This document shows positions 27,304-36,719 of a stretch of 64,000 nucleotides of DNA, one piece after another. Numbering within the stretch: position 1 is the stretch's first letter; the number at the start of each line of letters is the position of its first letter. Both the position numbers and the translations under genes were made by a program. Below the pieces are notes generated by a model that was not told the origin of the DNA, did not search any database, and saw nothing but the letters and a program-made list of their open reading frames with translations. This DNA comes from Haloimpatiens sp042688525 (lineage in GTDB: Bacteria > Bacillota > Clostridia > Clostridiales > Clostridiaceae): NCBI RefSeq assembly GCF_042688525.2, contig NZ_JBHWAB010000001.1, positions 3,782,001-3,846,000 of the forward strand, in the 5' to 3' direction.

Positions 27304-29682
27304 TTAATTACTAAAAAACTTTCTTGCTATATCTACAGATTGTTTTGCATCTTTAGCATAATAATCAGCACCAATCATATCTGCATACTCTTGATTTAAA
27401 ACTGCCCCTCCAACAAAAACAGAACAATTTACCTTATTCTCTCTAAGCGCTTTTATTGTATCTTCCATACTTTTTACTGTTGTAGTCATTAATGCACTTA
27501 GTCCTATAAGTTTTATGTTTTCTTTTTTTGCAGTTTCTACTACACATTCTATTGGTACATCCTTACCTAAGTCAACAACTTCAAATCCATAGTTTTCTAA
27601 GAGAACTTTCACTATATTTTTACCTATATCATGGATATCTCCTTTTACAGTAGCAAGTATTATTTTACCTTTTGATATTTTTTCATCAGTACTTTCCGAT
27701 ATATTATTTTTTATAATCTGAAATGCCTCTTTAACAGTTTCTGCAGATTGTATAAGTTGAGGAAGAAAAATTTCACCTTTTTCATATTTTTCTCCTACAA
27801 TATCAAGTACAGGAATTAAATGCTTGTTTACTATTTCCATACACTCCATAGTTTCTAAAAGTTTTTCTGTCTTCTTACAAACTTGATCTTTTAATCCGTG
27901 AATAACAATTTCCTCTAGCTTTTCATATTCGTTCATAGAAAAGTTATTCACAGCAGCTGATTTTTTATCCACATTTGAATATCTTTCTACATAGTTTTGC
28001 GCATTTTTATCCACATTAGTTAAAACATTAAAAGCATATATAGAATCCATTATTTCTTTTTTACTAGTATTTAATATTGATGCATTAAGTCCATTTTGCA
28101 TAGCCATTATCAAAAATGTTGAATTTAAACTATCTCTATTTGGTAATCCATAAGATATATTTGTAACTCCAAGTAAAGTATTAACCTTAACCTTTTCCTT
28201 AATCAATTTAACAGCTTTAATTGTTTCCATAACTTCAGCTTGTTGTGCTGATGCTGTTAAAACCAAACAATCTATAAATATATTTTCTTTTGGTATTCCA
28301 TATCTTTTTGCTGTAGTAACAATTTTTTCTGCAATTCTTACTCTATCCTCTGCTTTTGGAGGTATTCCATTTTCATCTAATGTAAGTCCTATAACACAAG
28401 CTCCATATTTTTTTACTATAGGAAATATTTTTTCCATAACTTCCTCTGTTCCATTTACAGAATTTATAATTGGTTTTCCATTATATATTCTAACTGCGTT
28501 TTCAATTACATCTGCATTAGAACTATCTATTTGAAGAGGAATGTTTGTTATTGATTGAATTTCTTTTACTAACTTTACCATAACTTCTTTTTCATCAATT
28601 TCAGGAAGCCCTGCATTTACATCAAGAATATCCGCTCCTTCTTCCTTTTGATTTAATGCCTCTTTAAGTATGTAATCTACCTTATTATTTCTAAGTGCTT
28701 CTTTAAGTTTTTTTCTTCCAGTAGGATTTAATCTTTCACCAACTATTCTTAGATTTTTACCAAAAATAACTGTTTTAGACGAAGATGTTACTGCTGTTAT
28801 CTTCTTTTGTGAAATTTTCATAGGTAAAATATCTTTTAAAACTTTTTTACTTTCTTCTATATATTTTTCATTAGTTCCACAACATCCTCCAAATACAATT
28901 GCACCTTTTTCAGCCATAGTTTTTATATAACTACTAAATTGTTCTGGAGTACAATCATATACAGTTTTATCTCCTTCAACTTTTGGAAGTCCTGCATTGG
29001 GTTGTACCATAACAGGAGTAGATGAATATTTTATTATTTTCTCCACTAAAGGTAATATTTTTTTAGGACCTAAAGAGCAATTTATTCCTAAAACATCTAC
29101 TCCTAACCCTTCAAGTACCATTACCATAGTAAGAGGATCTGTACCTGTAAGTGTCCTTCCATCTTCTCCAAAAGTCATAGTACAAAATACAGGTAGATCA
29201 CTATTTTCTTTTGCTGCAAGTACTGCTGCTTTAGCTTCATATATATCTGAAATGGTCTCTATTAAAATCAAATCGCAACCCGCTTTTACTCCTGCTCTTA
29301 CTTCCCTTTTAAACATTTCATATGCTTTCTCAAAACTTAAAGTTCCCATAGGTTCCATAAGTTGTCCTATTGGCCCAATATCTAATGCTACATTTTTATC
29401 ACCCTTAGCTTTTTGGGCAAGCTCAACTGCTTTAGTTATTATTTCTTCTACCGTATAACCTGTTTTTTTCAGTTTATATTCATTTGCACCAAAGGTATTA
29501 GCAGTTATTATGTTAGCCCCCGACTCAATATATTTTTGGTGAATAGAAGTAATAATTTCAGGATGAATTATATTAAATGTTTCAGGAATATCACCTGCTT
29601 TTAATCCTCTTTGTTGAAGCATTGTACCCATTGCACCATCAAATAATATAAATTCTTTGCCTAATAAATTCTTAACATTCAC
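27304..29682 (-). CDS. metH: Cobalamin-dependent methionine synthase without activation domain
   Basis: Transfers a methyl group from methyl-tetrahydrofolate to homocysteine through cobalamin. With the GTG start at 29682 (GGGGAGG 6 bases upstream; the frame extends further without a ribosome site) it has 792 residues. In order: homocysteine domain with zinc Cys in GINCSLGP and GGCCGT (1-310), pterin-binding domain (about 325-600, LRIVGERLNPTGR), cobalamin cap and Rossmann domain with the DIHDIG motif (about 620-792). The C-terminal activation domain of the E. coli type is absent; it is encoded by the preceding gene. Confidence 0.95.
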   Translation of the reverse strand: MNVKNLLGKEFILFDGAMGTMLQQRGLKAGDIPETFNIIHPEIITSIHQKYIESGANIITANTFGANEYKLKKTGYTVEEIITKAVELAQKAKGDKNVALDIGPIGQLMEPMGTLSFEKAYEMFKREVRAGVKAGCDLILIETISDIYEAKAAVLAAKENSDLPVFCTMTFGEDGRTLTGTDPLTMVMVLEGLGVDVLGINCSLGPKKILPLVEKIIKYSSTPVMVQPNAGLPKVEGDKTVYDCTPEQFSSYIKTMAEKGAIVFGGCCGTNEKYIEESKKVLKDILPMKISQKKITAVTSSSKTVIFGKNLRIVGERLNPTGRKKLKEALRNNKVDYILKEALNQKEEGADILDVNAGLPEIDEKEVMVKLVKEIQSITNIPLQIDSSNADVIENAVRIYNGKPIINSVNGTEEVMEKIFPIVKKYGACVIGLTLDENGIPPKAEDRVRIAEKIVTTAKRYGIPKENIFIDCLVLTASAQQAEVMETIKAVKLIKEKVKVNTLLGVTNISYGLPNRDSLNSTFLIMAMQNGLNASILNTSKKEIMDSIYAFNVLTNVDKNAQNYVERYSNVDKKSAAVNNFSMNEYEKLEEIVIHGLKDQVCKKTEKLLETMECMEIVNKHLIPVLDIVGEKYEKGEIFLPQLIQSAETVKEAFQIIKNNISESTDEKISKGKIILATVKGDIHDIGKNIVKVLLENYGFEVVDLGKDVPIECVVETAKKENIKLIGLSALMTTTVKSMEDTIKALRENKVNCSVFVGGAVLNQEYADMIGADYYAKDAKQSVDIARKFFSN

Positions 29683-30340
29683 AATATCCTCCCCTTTTTC
29701 TATAAATACATTTATCATAACTACTACATTGCTTACATTGTGGCTTTTCACTTACAATATGCTTATCTTGAAATCCTATTATAGCTGTTACAGATTTTCT
29801 AGGAAGAAGTATATAATTTTCATTACAAGTAAGACCCATATTTTTGTACGTATCTAATGCATTTATTATATCCTCTTGAATTGTTATAGAAAAATCCCCA
29901 TACCCTGGACTATACCTATAAGTAATTCCAAATCCTAATCTTTCAGCTTCTTTTCTTATCTTGTTCTGAACTTCATCACATAATTTTTCTACTGCTGCTG
30001 TAGCACAAGCATCTAATATTGTTGCTTTTGTTAAATTAAATTTTTCATAACATCTTATTTTATTATCTGCCATAATTCCAAGAGTGACTGCCATAACTGC
30101 ACACATACTTGAATCTTTTAAATGACATTTTATATTTTTCCCCCTTAGTACTAAATTACTTCCTAAAAGCTTAATATCATCATTTACTTTTTGTATATTA
30201 AATATTTTATATGTATATTTACTTTTTGAATATATATTTATTTCTTTCATGCAATTGTCTATTAATTCTTCCATTTTTTTATCTACTGCTTGATTATTAT
30301 ATCCTAAATATCTTAAAACCTGGCTTTTATTCACTTCCAA
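29672..30340 (-). CDS. MetH activation-domain protein
   Basis: Stand-alone version of the methionine synthase reactivation domain, which binds AdoMet for reductive remethylation of cobalamin. Family features are AVTLGIMADNKIRCYEKFN, ATILDACATAAVEKLCDE and the FGITYRYSPGYGDF motif, and the end carries CKQCSSYDKC. The frame opens at a GTG at 30349, but GAGGTG lies across that codon, so I prefer the TTG at 30340. It overlaps metH by 11 bases, indicating co-translation. Together the two genes make a complete split MetH. Confidence 0.9.
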   Translation of the reverse strand: MEVNKSQVLRYLGYNNQAVDKKMEELIDNCMKEINIYSKSKYTYKIFNIQKVNDDIKLLGSNLVLRGKNIKCHLKDSSMCAVMAVTLGIMADNKIRCYEKFNLTKATILDACATAAVEKLCDEVQNKIRKEAERLGFGITYRYSPGYGDFSITIQEDIINALDTYKNMGLTCNENYILLPRKSVTAIIGFQDKHIVSEKPQCKQCSSYDKCIYRKRGGYCEC

Positions 30341-30466
30341 TAAACTCACCTCAATATACCCTATTTTGTTTTAATATATATAATAGCATAATTTTTACAT
30401 ATTACTACATATTTTTTTTGAAATATACCTATAATAAATTTCTTTTTAAAAATTTTTCAAAAAATA

Positions 30467-30495
30467 TTGACATATCTTTAAAAATTATTTAAAAT
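30467..30495 (+). promoter_or_regulatory. Promoter of the S-box/metF transcript
   Basis: TTGACA (30467-30472), 17-base spacer, TAAAAT (30490-30495). The predicted start near 30502 is about 10 bases before the riboswitch. Confidence 0.85.
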
Positions 30496-30512
30496 AATAA
30501 CTAAAATTCATA

Positions 30513-30690
30513 TTTTCTTATCACGAGCGGTGGAGGGACTGGCCCTATGAAACCCGACAACCGGTACTTAGTACACGGTGTTAATTCCTACAGAGTTTTA
30601 TTCTGAGAGATAAGAAATCAGTTGATTATATTACCCCCCATTGTAATTTGTAAACTCAGCTGCTTTCTTATCGAAAGCAGCATTTTTTTT
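30513..30690 (+). promoter_or_regulatory. SAM-I (S-box) riboswitch with terminator
   Basis: The aptamer runs from about 30513 to 30617: P1 CTTATC/GATAAG closes conserved GAGGGACTGGCCC, ATGAAACC, CGACAACCGG and GGTGTTAATTCC. A strong terminator follows (arms 30659-30667 and 30673-30681, then T8). High AdoMet should stop transcription before metF. Confidence 0.97.
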
Positions 30691-30711
30691 ACAAAGGATG
30701 GAGGATTATTA

Positions 30712-31609
30712 ATGTACATAAAAGACTTTTTTTCAAAAAACAAACAGTTATTTCTTTTGAGATTTTTCCACCAAAAAAACTTATTCAATAAAAACTATTT
30801 ATAAAACACTTGATGAACTAGCTATTTTAAACCCTGATTATATAAGTGTAACATATGGAGCTGGTGGAAGTACCAAGGATACTACTATAGAAATATCTTC
30901 TCTTATAAAAAATAAATATAATATAGAATCATTAGCACATTTAACTTGTTTAACATCAACAAAAGAGGAAATTAACAACATACTATATAGTTTACAACAA
31001 AATAATGTCAAAAATATTTTAGCACTTAGAGGTGATGTTCCAAAAGATTCTAATTCTGAAATTTTACCCTCTATCCACTATAATCATTCTTCAGACTTAA
31101 TCAAGCATATAAAAAACTATACAGATTTTTGTATTGCTGGAGCCTGTTATCCTGAAGGACATGAGCAGTATAAAAATTTAAATACAGATTTATATTACCT
31201 AAAACAGAAATGTAAGTATGGTGTTGATTTTTTAATAACTCAATTATTTTTTGATAATAAATTATTTTTTAATTTTAAAAATCAAGTAAAACAATTTGAT
31301 ATAAACATCCCAATAGAAGTTGGCATAATGCCTATTATTAATAAACAACAAATTAAACATATAATCTCTTTATGTGGTACTTCTATCCCTGAAAATTTAG
31401 CATGTATAATAAACAAATATGAAAATAACCCTGAAGCATTAAAAGATGCTGGTATTGCATATGCAAGTGAACAAATAATTGAACTTCTTTCATATGGAGT
31501 ACCTGGAATACATATATATACTATGAACAAACCAGAAATAGCAAAAAAAATAGTTGGAAATATATCTTCTATTGTTAAAGCCAATAATAAAAACTTAAAC
31601 ATTTCATGA
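30712..31609 (+). pseudogene. metF: Methylenetetrahydrofolate reductase, two frameshifts
   Basis: Makes 5-methyl-THF, the methyl donor of MetH. Starting at the ATG at 30712 (GGAGG upstream), the frame reads MYIKDFFS. The family motif SFEIFPPK then appears in the -1 frame, and from KTYSIKTIYKTLDE onward a further -1 frame runs to 31609 (YISVTYGAGGSTKD, LALRGDVP, GACYPEGH, TQLFFDN, GVPGIHIYTMN). With both shifts corrected it is 299 residues, a normal length. The breaks are at A6 (30735-30740) and A7 (30773-30779), each fitting loss of one A. As written, only a 30-residue peptide is made. Sequencing error, a true null allele, or slippage on the A-runs are all possible; the otherwise perfect coding sequence argues against old decay. 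Confidence 0.85.
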
Positions 31610-31616
31610 TAAAATT

Positions 31617-31674
31617 ATAGTAACAAGTTTACTAGCATATAAGTATGTATCATTACTAGTATTCTTGTTACTAT
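31617..31674 (+). terminator. Hairpin downstream of metF
   Basis: Arms 31617-31627 and 31664-31674 (ATAGTAACAAG), with an inner ACTAG/CTAGT pairing, start 7 bases after the metF stop. The U-tract is poor; it may serve as a weak bidirectional terminator between convergent genes. Confidence 0.55.
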
Positions 31675-31719
31675 TAAAAATTTATTTAAATTTAATTTTT
31701 TATGACTGTCAAAGTTAAT

Positions 31720-32772
31720 CTAACAAACTTTAACCATAAAATTAAGAATATCTATTCTTTTATATTTAAGTTTTTTATTATATTTGTTTACTTCAGTTTT
31801 TAATAATTCTATATTTGAATAATACTCATCTTCTACCTCTTCAATTTGTTCTTGTGTAAACTCACTTAATACTTTTTCTTTATCAGTTTTGCTTTTAAAC
31901 ATTAAATCTCCTAATACAATTATCCCATCATTGTTTAATACTCTAAACATTTCTTTAAAAGCAGCTTTCTTTTCTTCATCATTTAAATGATGAAATGCAT
32001 ACGTCGATACAATAATATCAAATGTATTGTTTTCAAAAGGTATTTTTAAAAATTCTCCTAGCCTTACTTTTAAGTTAGGCAATTTTCGTTTAGCTACATT
32101 TAACATTTCTCTTGACTGATCTATTCCAATAATATTATATCTTTGAACTAAAAACTTTTTTGAAAGATTCCCAGTTCCAACTCCTATATCTAACACTTTT
32201 ACATCACTATTTTTATTTTTAATAGCATTATCATAAACCTCTTCAAGAACTTTATCATAATTTATATATATTGGAATTTTACCTTTTGTATTATCTTTTT
32301 GTATACATTCATCATATGTATTAGCCCAATTATCAAAATCCCATTTGTCTTTCCAACTAGTTGTTATTTTTTTTGTATCACTCATTTTTTTAGTACATCC
32401 CATAATACTCTTTATATAATTTTTATCTCGTTTTTCATATATATTATCCATTATCTCTTGAAGACAGTCTTTTATTAATCTCATGTTGTGTATTTTATCA
32501 TTAATAATTTGCCATTGTTTATAAAAATGATCCAACACATTATCCTCATAATTATTTTTCATAATATCCTTGATATCTTCAAGCGATATATCTAAAGTTC
32601 TATACATTAATATGACCTCTATTTTAAGCAGATCTTCTTCTTCAAAATATCTATAGTTATTATTAATGTTTCTTTTACTCTTAATAAGCCCCTTTTTTTC
32701 ATAAAATCTAATCTTATTAGTAGATATATTTAACATATCTGATGCTTGTTTTATAGAATATTCTCTACTCAC
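31720..32772 (-). CDS. MerR-type regulator fused to a class I methyltransferase
   Basis: An N-terminal MerR helix-turn-helix (about residues 3-70: YSIKQASDMLNISTNKIRFY, then NYRYFEEEDLLKIE) and a dimerisation coiled coil are joined to a C-terminal SAM-dependent methyltransferase domain (about 185-300: VLDIGVGTGNLSKKF, IGIDQSREML, FDIIVSTYAFHHL). About 350 residues in all. I prefer the GTG at 32772 because GAGGTG is well spaced before it; the frame opens at a GTG three codons earlier. A MerR-type promoter lies upstream, indicating autoregulation. Whether the methyltransferase is active or a ligand sensor is unknown. Confidence 0.88.
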   Translation of the reverse strand: MSREYSIKQASDMLNISTNKIRFYEKKGLIKSKRNINNNYRYFEEEDLLKIEVILMYRTLDISLEDIKDIMKNNYEDNVLDHFYKQWQIINDKIHNMRLIKDCLQEIMDNIYEKRDKNYIKSIMGCTKKMSDTKKITTSWKDKWDFDNWANTYDECIQKDNTKGKIPIYINYDKVLEEVYDNAIKNKNSDVKVLDIGVGTGNLSKKFLVQRYNIIGIDQSREMLNVAKRKLPNLKVRLGEFLKIPFENNTFDIIVSTYAFHHLNDEEKKAAFKEMFRVLNNDGIIVLGDLMFKSKTDKEKVLSEFTQEQIEEVEDEYYSNIELLKTEVNKYNKKLKYKRIDILNFMVKVC

Positions 32773-32839
32773 TAATTTCACCTCAAATTATTAGTATAAT
32801 CCCTAGAGATTTTTTTATAATAACAGTTAACCTATATAA

Positions 32840-32870
32840 AGTATAAACCTTAGCCTAAGGCTAAGGTCAA
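32840..32870 (-). promoter_or_regulatory. MerR-type promoter with dyad in a 19-bp spacer
   Basis: -35 TTGACC (32870-32865) and -10 TATACT (32845-32840) are separated by 19 bases. The spacer region carries a perfect dyad ACCTTAGCC-TAA-GGCTAAGGT (32847-32867). An overlong spacer with a central dyad is the hallmark of MerR-activated promoters. It stands about 70 bases before the MerR-methyltransferase gene. As RNA the same dyad could also end the upstream methyltransferase transcript. Confidence 0.85.
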
Positions 32871-32877
32871 TACTTCT

Positions 32878-33456
32878 TTATAATTTAGTTTTGATTCCAC
32901 TTACATAATACATATCAACACTATCTATAATCATATTAACTTTCAGATATTTTGACATTAAATCTGCTGTATCTTTACCTGAAGGCAGTACATCATCTTT
33001 TACAACTTCTCTTTTTCTATGAATTTCATTAATTCTCTCTTTGCTATCAGAATGAGCAATTATTAATTTACCTGACTTATTAAGAAGATCTGAAAGATGT
33101 GAAATTACTTTATCTTTATATTTAAAATGAGGGTAAACAGAATATAAAAATATGTAATCAAATCTCTTCTCTTCAAATTCTAATACATTTTTTACTACAA
33201 ATTCAACTTTACTATCACTGTATTTTTGTTTAGCTACTTTAATCATATTTTCTGATATATCTACTGCTTTTATTTTAGATGGATTAGTTTTAAGTAAATA
33301 ACTTATTAAAATACCTGTACCAGTTCCAACATCAAGAATTTTTGAACCCTCTTTTACCTCTGATAAACCTATTATCTTATTCATTTTTTTCTCATCATGA
33401 TGACACATTTCATCCCATTTAGAAGCAACCTCATCAAAAAATTGTTTATTATTCAT
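32878..33456 (-). CDS. Class I SAM-dependent methyltransferase
   Basis: Cytosolic protein of 192 residues with the class I motifs ILDVGTGTGILISYLL (motif I), IKAVDISENMIKVAK, FDYIFLYSVYPHF and LIIAHSDSKERI. The substrate cannot be predicted. The start at 33456 has GGGGGATGG. It follows the LysR gene by 37 bases and may be cotranscribed with it, and it precedes the MerR-methyltransferase gene. Confidence 0.88.
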   Translation of the reverse strand: MNNKQFFDEVASKWDEMCHHDEKKMNKIIGLSEVKEGSKILDVGTGTGILISYLLKTNPSKIKAVDISENMIKVAKQKYSDSKVEFVVKNVLEFEEKRFDYIFLYSVYPHFKYKDKVISHLSDLLNKSGKLIIAHSDSKERINEIHRKREVVKDDVLPSGKDTADLMSKYLKVNMIIDSVDMYYVSGIKTKL

Positions 33457-33493
33457 TAAGCCATCCCCCTATTGTTTTCCCTATTTATTTTAA

Positions 33494-34381
33494 CTATATA
33501 ATACATCTTTTTGAAAATTTTATAAAATCACTAATAAAACTAATCTTCTTTTCTTTTTTCCATACAAAATAAAATCCTCTCTGCATTTTAAAATCTTTAA
33601 CATCTATAACTACTAAACTTTTCTCTTCTACTTCTTTTTTTACTGCTTCTCTTGAAATAAAACTATATCCTAAATTCCATTTTACTAAAGACTTAATTGC
33701 TGTAATATCTCCTATTTCCATAAACGTATTCCAATCCTTTTCTATATACCCATTAGATTGAAAATGTTTTTCAATAATTTTTCTTGTACCTGATCCTATT
33801 TCTCTTGTAATAAGATTTTGCTTTAATATTTCTTTTAAAGTAACCTCCCTTTTCTTTGCAAAAGGATGCATTTTTGAAACTACTAATACTAATTCATCTA
33901 GTTTTAGTAATGTATTATTGTACTTTTTTTTATTGAATTCTCCTTCAATCAATGCCAAATCTAATTTTCCCTCATCTAATTTATTTAAAATTTCTTCAGT
34001 ATTATCAACCTCTAAAATCACTTCATGATTAGGAAAATTAATTTTATATTTTCCTAAAATATCAGGAATTAAATATGCACCAATAGTTTTAGTAGCACCT
34101 AAACTGTATTTTTTTATGATAGAATTTTGATTTTGTAAAATACGTGCTACTTCTTCTTCCATAGAAAAAACTTTTTCTATATGTTTATAAAAAATTTCTC
34201 CTTCTTCTGTTAAGTAAACCTTTCTACCTTCTTTTCTTATCAATTGTACTCCATATTCTTCTTCTAAATATTTAATATGCTGTGAAACAGCAGGTTGGGT
34301 TATATTCAACTTTTCCGCAGTCTTAGTATAACTGCATAGTTGAGCCAAAGTATAGAATGTTAATTTTCTAGTTTCTATCAT
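33494..34381 (-). CDS. LysR-family transcriptional regulator
   Basis: Regulator of 295 residues: N-terminal helix-turn-helix (FYTLAQLCSYTKTAEKLNITQPAVSQHIKYLE, residues about 10-45) and a C-terminal substrate-binding domain from about 90 onward (LGATKTIGAYLIPDIL). The TREIGSGTRKIIEKHF stretch resembles CysB/CysL-type effector domains, but the effector is unknown. The start at 34381 has AGGTGATG. It may control the methyltransferase gene that follows in the same direction. Confidence 0.9.
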   Translation of the reverse strand: MIETRKLTFYTLAQLCSYTKTAEKLNITQPAVSQHIKYLEEEYGVQLIRKEGRKVYLTEEGEIFYKHIEKVFSMEEEVARILQNQNSIIKKYSLGATKTIGAYLIPDILGKYKINFPNHEVILEVDNTEEILNKLDEGKLDLALIEGEFNKKKYNNTLLKLDELVLVVSKMHPFAKKREVTLKEILKQNLITREIGSGTRKIIEKHFQSNGYIEKDWNTFMEIGDITAIKSLVKWNLGYSFISREAVKKEVEEKSLVVIDVKDFKMQRGFYFVWKKEKKISFISDFIKFSKRCII

Positions 34382-34519
34382 TTTACATCACCTATTATAT
34401 TTTACTTCATTTATATACCTTTTTTCTACTTTTATACAAAAGACATTATATCTAACAATATAGAAATTAGAAAAAAGTCATATATACCACAAAAAACTTT
34501 CAATTTAGTAATAAATTAT

Positions 34520-34566
34520 AAAAAAAGCACATACCGCTTAATATATAAATAAGCGATACATGCTTT
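34520..34566 (-). terminator. Intrinsic terminator of the M24 aminopeptidase gene
   Basis: A 17-bp stem (34566-34550 with 34540-34524, three wobble pairs) followed by U-rich sequence, 4 bases past the peptidase stop. Confidence 0.9.
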
Positions 34567-34569
34567 CCA

Positions 34570-36348
34570 CTAAATTTCTTTTGTGGCGTTTGCAAGCCAA
34601 TTTTGTTCTTCTTTATTTAGGTATGGTGAAAGTTTTTTATATACCATTTTATGATAGTTATTTACATATTCTTTTTCATCTTCAGTTAACATTTCAACTT
34701 TTATACCTTCTAAATCATATGGACAATATGTTACAGATTCAAATCTCATAAATTGTCCACAATCAGTTTTTTCATCTTTAACAACTAACAATTCATTTTC
34801 TGTTCTTATACCATGCTTACCTTCTTTATATATACCAGGTTCGTTAGTTATTATCATTCCATCTTCCATCTTAACACTATTTAGTGCTGGACTTATTCTA
34901 TGAGGACCTTCATGAACATTCAAGAAAAATCCTACTCCATGTCCTGTTCCACATTTATAATCTAAACCATACTTCCAAACAGGTTGTCTTGCTATAGCAT
35001 CAAGATGTGTTCCTGTACATCCATATAAAAATTTAACTGTTGCTAGAGCTATGTGCGATTTTAAAACAAGTGTATAATCAAATTTTTCTTCATCAGTTAA
35101 TTTTCCAAGTACTATAGTTCTTGTAATGTCTGTAGTACCATCTAAATATTGTCCGCCTGAATCTACTAAAAGCATTCCTTCATTTTCAAGTTCATATGTT
35201 ATATCAGGCGTTGCCTTATAATGCATCATAGCTGCATGGTCTTTATATCCTGCTATAGTATCAAAACTTATTTCTTTGAAGTTTTGCTGCTGACTTCTTA
35301 AATTCTCAATTTTATCTGATGCAGTTATTTCTGTAATCTTTTCTTTTCCTACATTGTTTTTTAACCAATATAAGAATTTTACCATTGCCACTCCGTCTCT
35401 TACATGACATTTCTTAAGATTTCCTATTTCTACATCATTCTTAACAGCTTTCATAAGTGTAGTTATATTATCTTCCTCAATTTTTTCGCAATTATTTGGC
35501 ATTAAACTATAAAGCCATGAATTAGTTTTAACTGGATCATATAATACACTATCATCATCTTTTAAATCTTCTATATATTTTTGTATTTCATTATATTCTC
35601 TTACCTTAACGCCCTCTTTACATAATTCTTCTTCAATATCTTTAGAAACTTTTTCTTTTGATATAAAAAGATAGGACTCGTTTTCTTTAATTAAAGCGTA
35701 TGCAGTAACAACAGGATTGTTGTTTACATCATTTCCTCTTATATTATAAAGCCAAGCTATATCATCTAAACTTGTTAATAAATATGTTGTTGCTCCTTTT
35801 TCTTTCATATGTTTTCTAACTTCATTTATCTTCTCACTTCTTGATTTTCCTGCATATTTTACATCATGAATAAATATTTTATCCATTGGTATTGCAGGTC
35901 TATCCTTCCAAATCAAATTAATTAAATCATATTTTACATTTATCTTTATATTCTTTTTAGAAAACTTTTTCTCCATTTTTTTAATATCTGAAACAGAAAA
36001 TACTCTACCATCAAATCCAACAACAGCATTTTCATCTAAAATATCATAAAGCCAATCAATGAAAGTAGGAACATTAGGTTGACCCATCTTAAATAAATTA
36101 ATACCTGATCCTTTTAATTGTTTTGCTGCTTGTATAAAATATCTTCCATCTGTCCATAATCCATTTTCTTTGTTAGTAATTACTGCAGTTCCTGCAGAAC
36201 CTGTAAATCCAGATATCCATGCTCTTGCCTTCCAGTGATCTGCTACATATTCACTTTGATGCGCATCAAAACTTGGAATAATATAAGCATCAATATTTCT
36301 ATCTTTCATTAATTTTCTAAGAGATTCAACTCTTTCTTTTACAGTCAT
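34570..36348 (-). CDS. Large Xaa-Pro aminopeptidase (M24B)
   Basis: Three-domain aminopeptidase P, 592 residues, similar in size to eukaryotic XPNPEP1. It removes an N-terminal residue followed by proline. Two creatinase-like domains (about 1-300) precede the catalytic domain (from about 310). Metal ligands are visible in LLVDSGGQYLDGTTDITRT (two Asp), GTGHGVGFFLNVHEGP (His), TNEPGIY and GIRTENELLV (Glu). The start at 36348 has GGGGAGGGGAT. It is the second M24 peptidase in the window and has a strong CodY-like box upstream. Confidence 0.95.
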   Translation of the reverse strand: MTVKERVESLRKLMKDRNIDAYIIPSFDAHQSEYVADHWKARAWISGFTGSAGTAVITNKENGLWTDGRYFIQAAKQLKGSGINLFKMGQPNVPTFIDWLYDILDENAVVGFDGRVFSVSDIKKMEKKFSKKNIKINVKYDLINLIWKDRPAIPMDKIFIHDVKYAGKSRSEKINEVRKHMKEKGATTYLLTSLDDIAWLYNIRGNDVNNNPVVTAYALIKENESYLFISKEKVSKDIEEELCKEGVKVREYNEIQKYIEDLKDDDSVLYDPVKTNSWLYSLMPNNCEKIEEDNITTLMKAVKNDVEIGNLKKCHVRDGVAMVKFLYWLKNNVGKEKITEITASDKIENLRSQQQNFKEISFDTIAGYKDHAAMMHYKATPDITYELENEGMLLVDSGGQYLDGTTDITRTIVLGKLTDEEKFDYTLVLKSHIALATVKFLYGCTGTHLDAIARQPVWKYGLDYKCGTGHGVGFFLNVHEGPHRISPALNSVKMEDGMIITNEPGIYKEGKHGIRTENELLVVKDEKTDCGQFMRFESVTYCPYDLEGIKVEMLTEDEKEYVNNYHKMVYKKLSPYLNKEEQNWLANATKEI

Positions 36349-36482
36349 TTTATCCCCTCCCCTTTATACAATTAACAATCAATAAATAATAATCTATAAT
36401 TCTACAAAATTTTCTTAATTATCTATTATTTTATTAACTATTAATTCTTACAATAATACTATATCTCTTTTAAATTTATGTA

Positions 36483-36523
36483 AAAATAATATATTTTAGT
36501 TTTAAACTAAAATATATTATTTT
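36483..36523. terminator. Perfect 41-base AT-rich inverted repeat
   Basis: Perfect 20-base arms (36483-36502 and 36504-36523) around one base, starting AAAA and ending TTTT. It lies between the MATE gene end and the peptidase start, so it is probably the MATE terminator although 200 bases away. It could instead sit in the peptidase leader. Confidence 0.55.
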
Positions 36524-36546
36524 CATATATATAAAATTATATATCA

Positions 36547-36561
36547 AATTTTCAGTAAATT
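36547..36561. promoter_or_regulatory. CodY-like box, 14 of 15 matches
   Basis: AATTTTCAGTAAATT differs from the CodY consensus only at position 10. It lies about 200 bases before the M24 aminopeptidase. A weaker copy (CATTTTCAGTATTTT) follows 5 bases later. The rest of the 371-base gap shows only the inverted repeat just described. Confidence 0.5.
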
Positions 36562-36719
36562 CTATACCATTTTCAGTATTTTATTAAATATTGTATTAAT
36601 TTTATATATATATAAAATGTATTGTATCCTTTCGTTGTTTATATATTCAACACTAGTTCTCACATTCCTTTGGTAAATAAAGGTTTAATGTAATATAATT
36701 GTGAATTTTCTTTACTTCT

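Noticed and set aside
30735..30779. Programmed -1 ribosomal frameshifting in metF
   Set aside because: Slippery heptamers are present, but no stimulatory structure or spaced Shine-Dalgarno follows, two shifts in a row would be needed, and other A-runs in the window show the same loss; kept only as an alternative to sequencing error.
31282..31602. Minus-strand frame of 106 codons with hydrophobic segments
   Set aside because: It lies opposite the C-terminal part of metF, whose frame shows conserved motifs such as GVPGIHIYTMN; the membrane-like look is an antisense effect.
32839..32875. Dyad between the two methyltransferase genes as a simple terminator
   Set aside because: It has no U-tract, and its exact placement between TTGACC and TATACT with a 19-base spacer fits a MerR operator better.
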